The notes beneath the pieces were generated by a model. That model worked only from the letters and a program-made list of their open reading frames with translations, had not been told where the DNA came from and searched no databases. DNA of 22,025 bases from CAZIKF01 sp964539825 (GTDB lineage Bacteria > Muiribacteriota > UBA6191), in NCBI GenBank assembly GCA_964539825.1, contig CAZIKF010000059.1, positions 1 to 22,025 of the forward strand, given 5' to 3'. How positions within the stretch are numbered: the first letter of the stretch is position 1; the number at the start of each line of letters is the position of its first letter. Positions 16,207 through 22,025 of this stretch are shown here, one piece after another. A program made the position numbers and the translations under genes.

Positions 16207-18243
16207 CTACCTCATTCTCTTGAAAACGAGGAGTCCATTTAGAAGATAGGACAGCGGCACCAGACTAAGAATCAATACCGCATAGGTCCCAACGAGAGGT
16301 TCATGCAGTACACTGTACGTAATCTGGGGAAACGCAAACGGTCCAATGGAGGTCAGTAGCAGTGGGCCGATGAGTCCAATCCCCTGGGGTAGGGAGTAAA
16401 ACAATGAAGCACTTCCAACTACTCCGAGGATTGTACAAAGAAGCAATCCGCCGCCGATTAGGGTCTCCCTTCCCGATACCACACCCTGTCCGCCCGGAAT
16501 CAGGAGTGCTATGAGGTTTCGGGTTAAAAAACTACTCAATGACTCCTTATGGGGTGACAAGAAATCCTCATCAGACCAGTCAACTTCCTGCTCAACACGC
16601 TGAGCTCTTTCATAGGGATGATTCACTTTTTTTACCTTCCGAATGATCAGTGTCATGAGCAGCCACAACGGTAGTGACAGGGGGACCAGTATCAGGGTCC
16701 AGGTTTCCAGGGCACTGCGCTTAGACCGGGGATGGCCAGCATATATATCCGTGAACATGAACCTGGCGGCCTCCAGCATTTGAGGCAGCACCTCCCAGGT
16801 GAACATATCGATCCGTTGAAAGTGCCGGGTATAGGTTTCAGGGCCGGGAGGGTAAGGGATGGGTTCCTTATGCCATTGCTGTAACTCCTGAAATACAGGT
16901 CGTTTCAGAACTTCAGCCGTACCCTGCTGCGCGAATAACTCTCGGCCTCTGTTCCCTTGATCTGCCCCAATTAAGGCCAGGCTATGGTTGTAGGCAAACT
17001 CTTCGGGAAGATCATCTTTTTCCTTTGCGAGGGCTTCTTCAAAGTAGTCCACGGCTTTGGAGTGCTTACCAGTAACAAGCTTCTGGAACCCAGATAGATA
17101 GAAGGACAGAGGACGTCTTCCTTCTAAGCGGCAGTGTTGAAGATAGTTCTCTACTCGTTGAAGATTCCAATGTCCCTCGCTGAAGTCTTCGGGAACCGCC
17201 GCGTTAAGCCCCGATGTGGAGATCATATGGGTATTGAAGAAGAGTGCTTGCCCCAGGAGCAAGACTCCAAAGACCAATACGAGGTATTCTCTTGAGTTAG
17301 CAAAGTAAAAGGTATTGTAGACAAGTTTTAAGATCACTTTTTGAAGCCTGTTTTTATTCTTCAACACCTTCCCCAGGACCAGGTTCTGAACGCGAAAATA
17401 TCGAAGTTTCAGGCACAGTACGTAGACGACTATAAACAGGGCTGAGGCGATGATCATCAGAATCTGCAGGTCCCATAGGTTGCGTAGAATTCCGTTCACG
17501 AAGAAGAAATTGGGATGGAAGTATCCATCTCGCGCACGCTGCTCGAACTTCTTTGCCTCCTTCCTTCGATTTTTAGATTTAAGATAGCGAGAAGCCTTGC
17601 GGTTCAAGACTTCGAATCCTTCGGTATTGGGAGCCATTTGATTTGCGACTTCCAACAGCTCAAAGGTGCGTTGAACATCGCTCTTTTCCAGTGCGCCCAA
17701 CAGGTAGAGCAGTGGAGATTCAATAAGAGACGCATAGAGATCTTTGCGAATTCCAAGTTTTTGTTGTGACTCTATGGCTCTTTGATAAAAGAGATCAGCA
17801 CTCTTTTTGGAATTGTCCTCAATTCCAGCGCCCAAAGCCACCAGGATATGGGGTGCGAACCTCTCGTTGAACTCAAGTTGAGCCAAGAGCGCCCTGGTCA
17901 GCTTAAGTCTCTTGTCCTCTTCTTCGAGAACTAACTTTGCAAATCCTCGGTACAGTTCGTATTTCCAGGTTCCGCCTCGCAAAATTTCCAAAATCTGTAT
18001 GTTGTTCTGAGGGCCTCTGTTTGAAGGATGTGAAGTCTTCTTCCCGACGGGTTCCTCCTCAAAAAACAACTTTGCTTCCCCTTCAAACCACCCCAGGTTC
18101 TGCTCCGCCTCCTTCCTCGCCGACTCCATCCACAAATTAGCTTCCATCAAGATGGAATCCTCTTCTTCAACCATCGTAAAAACGGACTGTATAGCGATTA
18201 AACTCAGTACCAGAGCGCAAATTCTTTGGCTCAATCGTTTCAT
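16207..18243 (-). CDS. Large membrane protein with helical-repeat exported regions, unknown function
   Basis: A 678-aa protein not recognised as a named family. A signal peptide or anchor covers 1-23. A helical region (25-245, TPR-like in its A/L/Y spacing) is followed by TM at about 257-278 and 319-337. A second helical region (345-500) contains one clear TPR-like unit (FYLSGFQKLVTGKHSKAVDY, 381-400). TM at 514-534 precedes a charged loop (535-572). The C-terminal membrane block begins with LLIPGGQG (580-587) and has further TMs at about 594-616, 619-641 and 651-673. The PGGQG then G..L.GG motif recalls small membrane domains that carry PG-GQ followed by a helical hairpin, but that similarity is loose. 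The ribosome site AGGGAG (minus strand, 18249-18254) is 5 nt before the ATG. It follows the small one-TM gene by 30 bp, so it is the likeliest direct target or co-operon member of the ECF sigma factor. Confidence 0.75.
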   Translation of the reverse strand: MKRLSQRICALVLSLIAIQSVFTMVEEEDSILMEANLWMESARKEAEQNLGWFEGEAKLFFEEEPVGKKTSHPSNRGPQNNIQILEILRGGTWKYELYRGFAKLVLEEEDKRLKLTRALLAQLEFNERFAPHILVALGAGIEDNSKKSADLFYQRAIESQQKLGIRKDLYASLIESPLLYLLGALEKSDVQRTFELLEVANQMAPNTEGFEVLNRKASRYLKSKNRRKEAKKFEQRARDGYFHPNFFFVNGILRNLWDLQILMIIASALFIVVYVLCLKLRYFRVQNLVLGKVLKNKNRLQKVILKLVYNTFYFANSREYLVLVFGVLLLGQALFFNTHMISTSGLNAAVPEDFSEGHWNLQRVENYLQHCRLEGRRPLSFYLSGFQKLVTGKHSKAVDYFEEALAKEKDDLPEEFAYNHSLALIGADQGNRGRELFAQQGTAEVLKRPVFQELQQWHKEPIPYPPGPETYTRHFQRIDMFTWEVLPQMLEAARFMFTDIYAGHPRSKRSALETWTLILVPLSLPLWLLMTLIIRKVKKVNHPYERAQRVEQEVDWSDEDFLSPHKESLSSFLTRNLIALLIPGGQGVVSGRETLIGGGLLLCTILGVVGSASLFYSLPQGIGLIGPLLLTSIGPFAFPQITYSVLHEPLVGTYAVLILSLVPLSYLLNGLLVFKRMR

Positions 18244-18273
18244 ATTGTCTCCCTCATTTGAATCTCTAAGTTT

Positions 18274-18645
18274 CTAGATCATTCCCGCAAGACTTCCGTC
18301 AAGATTTGAGAATCTTGCCAGTCCGGCAGATACTTCATTTGCCAATAGGAATATCCATACGGCATATGCTGCCAGGGAAGCGACGAGTCCCATTTCCCAG
18401 TCAAGAGTGAAATCTTCCTTCAAGTGCCTCAACCAGGATTTTTTTGGTAGTGTCTCATTCAATCCATGCCAGAGCTCAGCTGTTCGTGGATCAGGCTCCA
18501 TTCCAAGAAGTTTATGGTTAAGCTGTTGGCAAAAGTGTCGGTAACCCTCTTCTTTCTCGAGGGTTTTTAGTTGGTCAGTATCGATGGGGTTCAAACTCTC
18601 CTCACCCCATATTGACATGGTTTCCATCTTCTCTAATTTCACCAT
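18274..18645 (-). CDS. Small single-TM protein, candidate anti-sigma factor
   Basis: A 123-aa protein with a soluble N-terminal part (1-82) and one TM at about 84-103, then a 20-aa exported tail. It overlaps the upstream ECF sigma gene by 7 bp and has a very strong ribosome site (AGGAGG) inside that gene. This position, size and topology are those of membrane anti-sigma factors. However, the zinc-binding ZAS motif (HxxxCxxC) is absent; the only nearby residues are His37 and Cys39 in YRHFCQQL. It may be a non-zinc anti-sigma domain or an unrelated partner. The E/L/W-rich segment TAELWHGLNETLPKKSWL (55-72) is the part most likely to contact a partner. The function is inferred from context alone. 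Confidence 0.65.
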   Translation of the reverse strand: MVKLEKMETMSIWGEESLNPIDTDQLKTLEKEEGYRHFCQQLNHKLLGMEPDPRTAELWHGLNETLPKKSWLRHLKEDFTLDWEMGLVASLAAYAVWIFLLANEVSAGLARFSNLDGSLAGMI

Positions 18646-19172
18646 TTCAAATACCTCCTGAGCTGACAGCGGGCACGATATAGCCGGCCCCTGATTTCGG
18701 TACTGCTCAACCCGAATACTTTTCCCAATCGCGAATAGTCAGAATCTTTATGGGCGGCCATTAAGACCAGGGCTTTCTGTGCTGGTTTCAGTTTCTGCAG
18801 AGCTTCCTCAACCTCACCAAGAAGCTCTCTTTTCTCAGCATCACTCTCGAGGTCTTCAGAAGAGGCAAGTTGAGGCAGCTCTTCATAGCTCAGTTTTTCA
18901 GCTTTGATAAGGTCCAAACACCGATTCACCGTGATACGGCGAATCCAGGTAGAAAGGCGGCTATCTCCTTTGAAACGAGACAGGCATTGGAAAACCCTGC
19001 TAAAGACATCCTGGGCAACATCTCTGGCATCATCTTCGTTTTTAAGCATTCTTGAGGCCACACTCATCACCAATCCATAATTCGAATCGAAAATTTCCCG
19101 GCAGGCTCCCTCGTCACCTGCAAGGCATCGTTGAACTAACTCTAATTGCTTCTCAAGTTCTGCATCATTCAT
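18639..19172 (-). CDS. ECF-family RNA polymerase sigma factor
   Basis: A 177-aa extracytoplasmic-function sigma factor. Sigma region 2 covers 25-90, with NEDDARDVAQDVFSRVF (the usual D-A-D-VAQ-F signature) and the region 2.4/2.5 part STWIRRITVNRCLDLIK. Region 4 covers 121-176, with LKPAQKALVLM and the helix-turn-helix SDYSRLGKVFGLSSTEIRGRLYRARCQLRRYL. No region 3 is present and the length is typical for the class. In region 4 the usual E at the start of the helix-turn-helix (as in 'YEEIA') is replaced by SDYSRLG, an uncommon variant. It is the first gene of the minus-strand cluster. I did not find a convincing ECF-type promoter upstream of it, so autoregulation is only a guess. Confidence 0.92.
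   Translation of the reverse strand: MNDAELEKQLELVQRCLAGDEGACREIFDSNYGLVMSVASRMLKNEDDARDVAQDVFSRVFQCLSRFKGDSRLSTWIRRITVNRCLDLIKAEKLSYEELPQLASSEDLESDAEKRELLGEVEEALQKLKPAQKALVLMAAHKDSDYSRLGKVFGLSSTEIRGRLYRARCQLRRYLKW
18654..18659 (-). promoter_or_regulatory. Strong ribosome binding site inside the sigma gene
   Basis: AGGAGG on the minus strand lies 8 nt before the ATG at 18645, within the last codons of the sigma factor gene. It fixes the start of the candidate anti-sigma gene and suggests that it is translated at a high rate relative to the sigma factor, as expected for a sigma-antagonist pair. Confidence 0.6.
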
Positions 19173-19378
19173 AGTGCGTTTCGTGCTCTATCTTCCAAAG
19201 ACGACAAAATCTTGAGGCGCTCACGAATTTTTTCCCACAAAATTTCAAAAGGAGGGAATTTCGGGGATAGGCCGCGTCTTCATATCAGGGAGTGAGAAAT
19301 GAGGGGTGAGCCTGGAATATTCTTCCCTACCAGCTTTCTCTTCTTGGGTTGTTTAAGCTCAGGCGTTGATCCCCTGAC

Positions 19379-19407
19379 TTGGCTGATTTGCCTGGAACGG
19401 TTAGAAT
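19379..19407 (+). promoter_or_regulatory. Predicted sigma-70-type promoter for the 19438 gene
   Basis: TTGGCT (19379-19384) and TAGAAT (19402-19407) are separated by exactly 17 bp and match 4/6 and 5/6 of the housekeeping consensus. The predicted start of RNA is near 19414, about 24 nt before the ATG at 19438. It lies in the 265-bp divergent region between the sigma factor gene and this gene. Confidence 0.4.
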
Positions 19408-19437
19408 AAAAGTTGTTGCTCTTGATTGGGAGTTGTT

Positions 19438-19971
19438 ATGGATGAAGCCTTTTTTCGTGAGATTTCCTCACAAATTGCTAAGGATGTTGAGGCTAAGGTT
19501 AAAGATTCGATGGGATCTATGGGGCCGGGTTGCGCGGATGGCTCCACAGAGTCCAAGGGTGACTCCTCATGCTCAGGAATGATGGGTCCGCAGATGGGCC
19601 AGGAGATGTTTGACCAAATCTCCAAAGAAGTTTCCTCAAAGATTTCTCAGTCGATAGCGGGTGCTGTTACCTCCCAGATGGGGGCTTTTAACCCATCTAC
19701 ACAGACACAGGCCGAAGAGAAGAAACCCGAGGTAAAAAAGGAGAACGAAGAAGGACAGGAGAAAATCTTCGATGAGTTCTCTATGGCTTTGGATCGATTA
19801 ATCTCCAGCCTTGAGGGTAGTGTTTGCACAGTATTGGATCTAAGTGAAGACGGGACCCTGGGTGCAGATGCCGTAAAGAAAAAGCTCTCTCAAGTTCGAA
19901 ATCAGTTTCGAGCTGACCTTGATGAATTGATGAAAAAGAGAGACTGGAAAATCGATTTCCTAAAATCCTAA
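19438..19971 (+). CDS. Small Met/Ser-rich protein with internal duplication, unknown function
   Basis: A 177-aa soluble protein from the ATG at 19438; GGGAG at 19428-19432 sits 5 nt before it, so an in-frame TTG at 19426 is less likely. Two similar amphipathic segments can be aligned: residues 6-29 (FREISSQIAKDVEAK..., ending MGSMG) and 58-82 (FDQISKEVSSKISQ..., ending SQMG). Between them is a Gly/Ser/Met-rich linker with two cysteines (32, 45). A charged Lys/Glu linker (93-107) leads to a helical C-terminus (110-177). There is no signal peptide or TM. I recognise no family. The first half might bind a membrane or a partner by its amphipathic helices. It is divergent from the sigma factor gene and convergent with the GyrI-like gene. 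Confidence 0.7.
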   Translation: MDEAFFREISSQIAKDVEAKVKDSMGSMGPGCADGSTESKGDSSCSGMMGPQMGQEMFDQISKEVSSKISQSIAGAVTSQMGAFNPSTQTQAEEKKPEVKKENEEGQEKIFDEFSMALDRLISSLEGSVCTVLDLSEDGTLGADAVKKKLSQVRNQFRADLDELMKKRDWKIDFLKS

Positions 19972-20003
19972 ATCTTGGTGAAGCTATCCCTATTCTTCCG
20001 ATC

Positions 20004-20486
20004 TCAAATTGATTGAATAATGGGAACCCAGAATTCTTCTTTGGCGTTTGGATCAACGGGGCTATAGCCCTCGGGTAGTACTTCAAAATGTTCGCGATTA
20101 TCTAGTTCAAATCCTGATTCAGGTAACCACTCACCAAAGATAAATTGAAAAGTCTTGGAGAATGCGCTAGCTGGACCTTCATGAACAAACACAGCGTACT
20201 TTCCGCCTTGCAAGGTATATGATTTCATACCTGGGGGAATCGATGAGAAAGACGAGACCTCAACGGTTGCCCATTTTTCAAAAATAGCCTCTGGCGAGAA
20301 CATATCTTTTGCAGCCTTATCATAGACTTGCATTGAAATATAATCGGAGGTCTTCCGATGGATGACCTCAGCTCTTCTAGGCATGAAAAGTTTCCAAAGT
20401 TCCGTCGTTCTGTTGCAGGAATAGGACATTTTCATTGGTATACCCACGAGCTTCTTAGTCGGGAGTAATTCGACTCTGTTATCCAT
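20004..20486 (-). CDS. GyrI-like (AraC effector-binding type) small-molecule-binding protein
   Basis: A 160-aa stand-alone effector-binding domain of the GyrI/AraC_E_bind/Cass2 group. The family pattern is clear: an opening strand with LVGIPMKMSYS, a YISMQVYD strand (49-56), FEKWATVEV (69-77), then PPGMKSYTLQGGKYAVFVHEGP (84-105), the FGEWLPESGFELD helix-strand unit (116-128), FEVLPEGY (133-140) and the closing EEFWVPI (150-156). Relatives bind amphipathic cationic drugs, haem-like molecules or other ligands, or protect DNA gyrase (SbmC/GyrI in E. coli). No DNA-binding domain is attached. AGGAAG on the minus strand lies 5 nt before the ATG. The ligand here is unknown. It stands alone beside the gene-poor stretch. 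Confidence 0.85.
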   Translation of the reverse strand: MDNRVELLPTKKLVGIPMKMSYSCNRTTELWKLFMPRRAEVIHRKTSDYISMQVYDKAAKDMFSPEAIFEKWATVEVSSFSSIPPGMKSYTLQGGKYAVFVHEGPASAFSKTFQFIFGEWLPESGFELDNREHFEVLPEGYSPVDPNAKEEFWVPIIQSI

Positions 20487-20996
20487 CTCAACTTCCTGAC
20501 GGCTTAGGTTACGATCACTTCCTGCAATATTCTCAATCCAACTGCAAGATGCAAATACACCAGTTCAGTATCCGAAAAATTAAGGAGACGGTCCATTCAT
20601 TTCGTGAATTCAGAAATTCAAGTTATCAGGTAGCTTCCCTTCAATCATAGCTCCCTGCCAGGCCCCTTCCAATGTGTCGCACTACACACGCCAAACCCAG
20701 CCGAAGACCCTTAAATATAAAACTTATACAGAAACTTCAGACCAGAGACCAGGGCAGGTGTACCGACAGGACATCTGACGGAAAGCGCTGCAAACAAACC
20801 AGATGGCTCCACTTCCACCACATCTTGCCAAATGGCCATTATCATTGAAAAATTTCAAGCTAATCAATAGTTCGGCCCCGGCATTGTGTCCAAAATTCAG
20901 GCTTTCTACAGTTCACGTATTGCACTAATATATAGTTCAAGTGTACTATATATTAGTGCATACGATCTTATTTATAGTACATGTGGTGGTTCAATA
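20487..20996. other. Gene-poor stretch, no recognisable gene or RNA
   Basis: About 510 bp without a convincing reading frame. Apart from the dyad at 20921-20960 and a short tandem AGACCAG pair at 20739-20752, I see no tRNA, attachment site, transposon end or integron attC. The right part is markedly AT-rich and probably holds the promoter of the downstream cassette. Confidence 0.6.
20921..20960. promoter_or_regulatory. Perfect 16-bp inverted repeat, likely operator of the cassette
   Basis: TGCACTAATATATAGT (20921-20936) is followed after an 8-nt spacer by its exact reverse complement ACTATATATTAGTGCA (20945-20960). A further TATAGTAC half-site occurs at 20973-20980. The dyad ends 36 bp before the ATG of the winged-helix gene and contains -10-like TATAGT/TACTAT sequences. 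A dimeric winged-helix protein encoded next door is the obvious binder, giving autorepression as in many toxin-antitoxin operons. A cruciform or RNA hairpin role is the alternative. Confidence 0.65.
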
Positions 20997-21326
20997 ATGT
21001 TGGAAGCAATATTCGGTTCAAAAAGTGCAGAACAAGTTTTAACTTACATCAGCGCACGTGACAAAGGTTATGTTAGAGAGATTTCAAAGTTTTATGCTAC
21101 AAGTTCAGACCCGATTTTAAAGCAACTCAAAAAATTTGAAGATGTTGGAGTCCTGGTTAGTTTTGAAGAAGGTAGAACCAGAATTTATGAATTTAATTTT
21201 CGCTACCCATTCTTAAAGGAACTTAAGGCACTCTTGGAAAAATCAATCTCATTCTATTCCCCTGAAGAGCAAAACAGACTCCTGTATAACAGGCGAAGAC
21301 CTCGAAAAAAAGGTAAACCTTTATGA
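20997..21326 (+). CDS. Winged-helix transcriptional regulator, probable antitoxin of the cassette
   Basis: A 109-aa protein from the ATG at 20997, preceded by GGTGG 7 nt upstream. A longer in-frame reading from a GTG at 20886 would have to translate across the palindrome, so I prefer the ATG. The opening LEAIFGSKSAEQVLTYIS (2-19) followed by GYVREISKFYATSSDPILKQLKKFEDVGVLV (24-54) is an ArsR-like winged-helix: helix-turn-helix then wing EEGRTRIYEFN (57-67). The following YPFLKELKALLEK (70-82) is also typical of this stand-alone family, which is often found beside nucleotidyltransferase genes. The C-terminus is basic (RRRPRKKGKPL). It overlaps the nucleotidyltransferase gene by ATGA. The likely role is repression of its own operator, perhaps with antitoxin activity. 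The cassette is AT-rich compared with its neighbours. Confidence 0.8.
   Translation: MLEAIFGSKSAEQVLTYISARDKGYVREISKFYATSSDPILKQLKKFEDVGVLVSFEEGRTRIYEFNFRYPFLKELKALLEKSISFYSPEEQNRLLYNRRRPRKKGKPL
21309..21322 (+). promoter_or_regulatory. Ribosome-site hairpin before the nucleotidyltransferase start
   Basis: AAAGG (21309-21313), loop TAAA, CCTTT (21318-21322) forms a 5-bp stem that contains the only ribosome site of the 21323 gene and ends directly at its ATG. Ribosomes finishing the upstream gene would open it, so the second protein would be made only by coupling to the first. Confidence 0.45.
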
Positions 21327-21877
21327 AGCCAATCGCTGAGATGAGTCGCATTGAACTTGGTAGCTTAATTTGTTCCAAGTTAATGGAAAAAGGACTCGAA
21401 GTAGTATTGTCAGGAGGTTCCTGTGTTGCAATCTATAGCAACGAAAAGTATGTCTCACAGGACTTGGACCTGGTCAATCGATATGAGAGTAACAGAAAAT
21501 CAATCGAAGGAGTAATGACTTCACTCGGATTTCAGAAACAATCGACCCTTGCTCGATTATATTTTCATCAAGACACAGAGTTTTATGTGGAGTTTCCAAC
21601 AGGACCATTAGCAATTGGAGAAGAAAGAATTAACAAGATTCACAACATCAAGACTGATGTTGGTGTCTTGAATATTTTGACTCCGACGGATTGTATCAAG
21701 GACAGACTCGTCTACTACTTTCATAATAATGAAAAACAAGGACTAAAACTGGCATCTCTTGTTGCTACAAGTGGGCATGAAATTGATTTTGATGACCTAA
21801 GACGATGGGCTAAAGATGAAAATTGTGCTGAAAAATTCCAAGATTTTTTGAAAGAAATTGAGAAATTTAAAGATTAA
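21323..21877 (+). CDS. Nucleotidyltransferase-fold protein (AbiEii/DUF6036-like), candidate toxin
   Basis: A 184-aa protein of the DNA polymerase beta-like nucleotidyltransferase fold. The first motif is VLSGGSCVAIY (28-38, GGS at 31-33). The metal-binding pair is Asp47-x-Asp49 in SQDLDLV, and a third carboxylate may be Glu90 in FYVEFPTGPLA. LTPTDCIKDRLVYYF (119-133, Lys126) is the segment that in AbiEii/MenT-type proteins follows the core and carries a conserved K..R. All the parts needed for catalysis appear present. Related proteins add nucleotides to tRNA or other targets as type IV/II-like toxins, or act in phage abortive infection. Here the target is unknown. It overlaps the winged-helix gene by ATGA, and its start lies at the base of a small hairpin. 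No terminator is evident after 21877. Confidence 0.8.
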   Translation: MKPIAEMSRIELGSLICSKLMEKGLEVVLSGGSCVAIYSNEKYVSQDLDLVNRYESNRKSIEGVMTSLGFQKQSTLARLYFHQDTEFYVEFPTGPLAIGEERINKIHNIKTDVGVLNILTPTDCIKDRLVYYFHNNEKQGLKLASLVATSGHEIDFDDLRRWAKDENCAEKFQDFLKEIEKFKD

Positions 21878-22025
21878 ATTAGAGATCGACTTAAAAAAAA
21901 GATCCCCATAAAGAAGGGTCGAACAAGTCGTTGAAGTGTAGCCAAACCCGCGCGTTTTTGCGATATTCTAAGTCTGCGATGCGTTACGTACAGAACCAGT
22001 AGCTTGCGAGTTAGTAGTCTTTTAG

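Noticed and set aside
19173..19300. ECF-type promoter (GGAAC-like -35 with CGTC -10) upstream of the sigma factor.
   Set aside because: A GGGAAA and a CGTC occur on the minus strand, but their spacing is about 27 bp, too long for a functional ECF promoter.
20886..20996. N-terminal extension of the winged-helix protein from GTG at 20886.
   Set aside because: It would translate through the dyad into a low-quality sequence, lacks a good ribosome site, and the ATG at 20997 has GGTGG at proper distance and starts the conserved domain.
20004..20996. Integron cassette, suggested by the Cass2/GyrI-like gene beside a gene-poor region.
   Set aside because: No attC-like imperfect palindrome with the usual core ends was found on either side of the gene, and no integrase is in the window.
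21878..22025. Terminator or attachment site after the nucleotidyltransferase gene.
   Set aside because: CGACTT/AAGTCG could pair only across a loop of some 35 nt, and the A-run (21892-21900) is on the wrong side for a plus-strand terminator; no repeat of an attachment core was seen.

Overview
The window reads as chromosomal DNA of a Gram-negative-type bacterium with roughly half G+C: it has exported proteins with signal peptides, large sensors with periplasmic regions, a cytoplasmic MalZ-like amylase and an ECF sigma factor. I cannot place it taxonomically. The signalling-rich content and very large membrane proteins would fit an uncultivated or deep-branching lineage (I thought of Riflebacteria, Leptospirales and Myxococcota), but nothing seen here decides it. 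No rRNA, tRNA, CRISPR array or insertion sequence was recognised.

Layout. (1) 99-4124, plus strand: a zinc-ribbon membrane protein, an exported class 3 lipase, an anchored protein of an unnamed family, and a DASS/SLC13-type anion transporter. (2) 19172-4121, minus strand: nine tightly packed genes that could form one or a few transcripts of about 15 kb. In transcription order these are an ECF sigma factor, a small one-TM protein (candidate anti-sigma), a 678-aa multi-TM protein with helical-repeat regions, an exported 582-aa TPR protein, a TauE/SafE (TSUP) permease, two adjacent membrane sensors whose C-termini look like catalytically dead class III nucleotidyl-cyclase domains, a MalZ-like GH13 alpha-glucosidase, and a 1057-aa hybrid histidine kinase with HisKA, HATPase, a pseudo-receiver, two receivers and an HPt. 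The transporter and the kinase end tail to tail with overlapping stop codons. (3) 19438-20486: a small Met/Ser-rich protein of unknown function, divergent from the sigma factor, and a GyrI-like effector-binding protein. (4) 20487-20996: a gene-poor stretch holding a perfect 16-bp inverted repeat. (5) 20997-21877: an AT-rich two-gene cassette, a winged-helix regulator overlapping a DNA polymerase beta-type nucleotidyltransferase by ATGA, which looks like an acquired toxin-antitoxin module.

How the parts may work together. The sigma factor and its one-TM partner probably sense and control an envelope programme that begins with the 678-aa protein. The sensor pair and hybrid kinase suggest that further envelope or metabolic sensing is encoded in the same direction. 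The amylase and the two permeases look metabolic, and their link to the signalling genes rests on gene order alone. The most unusual items are the translationally coupled pair of pseudo-cyclase sensors (9290-13491) and the regulatory DNA and RNA structure around the terminal cassette (palindrome at 20921-20960, ribosome-site hairpin at 21309-21322).
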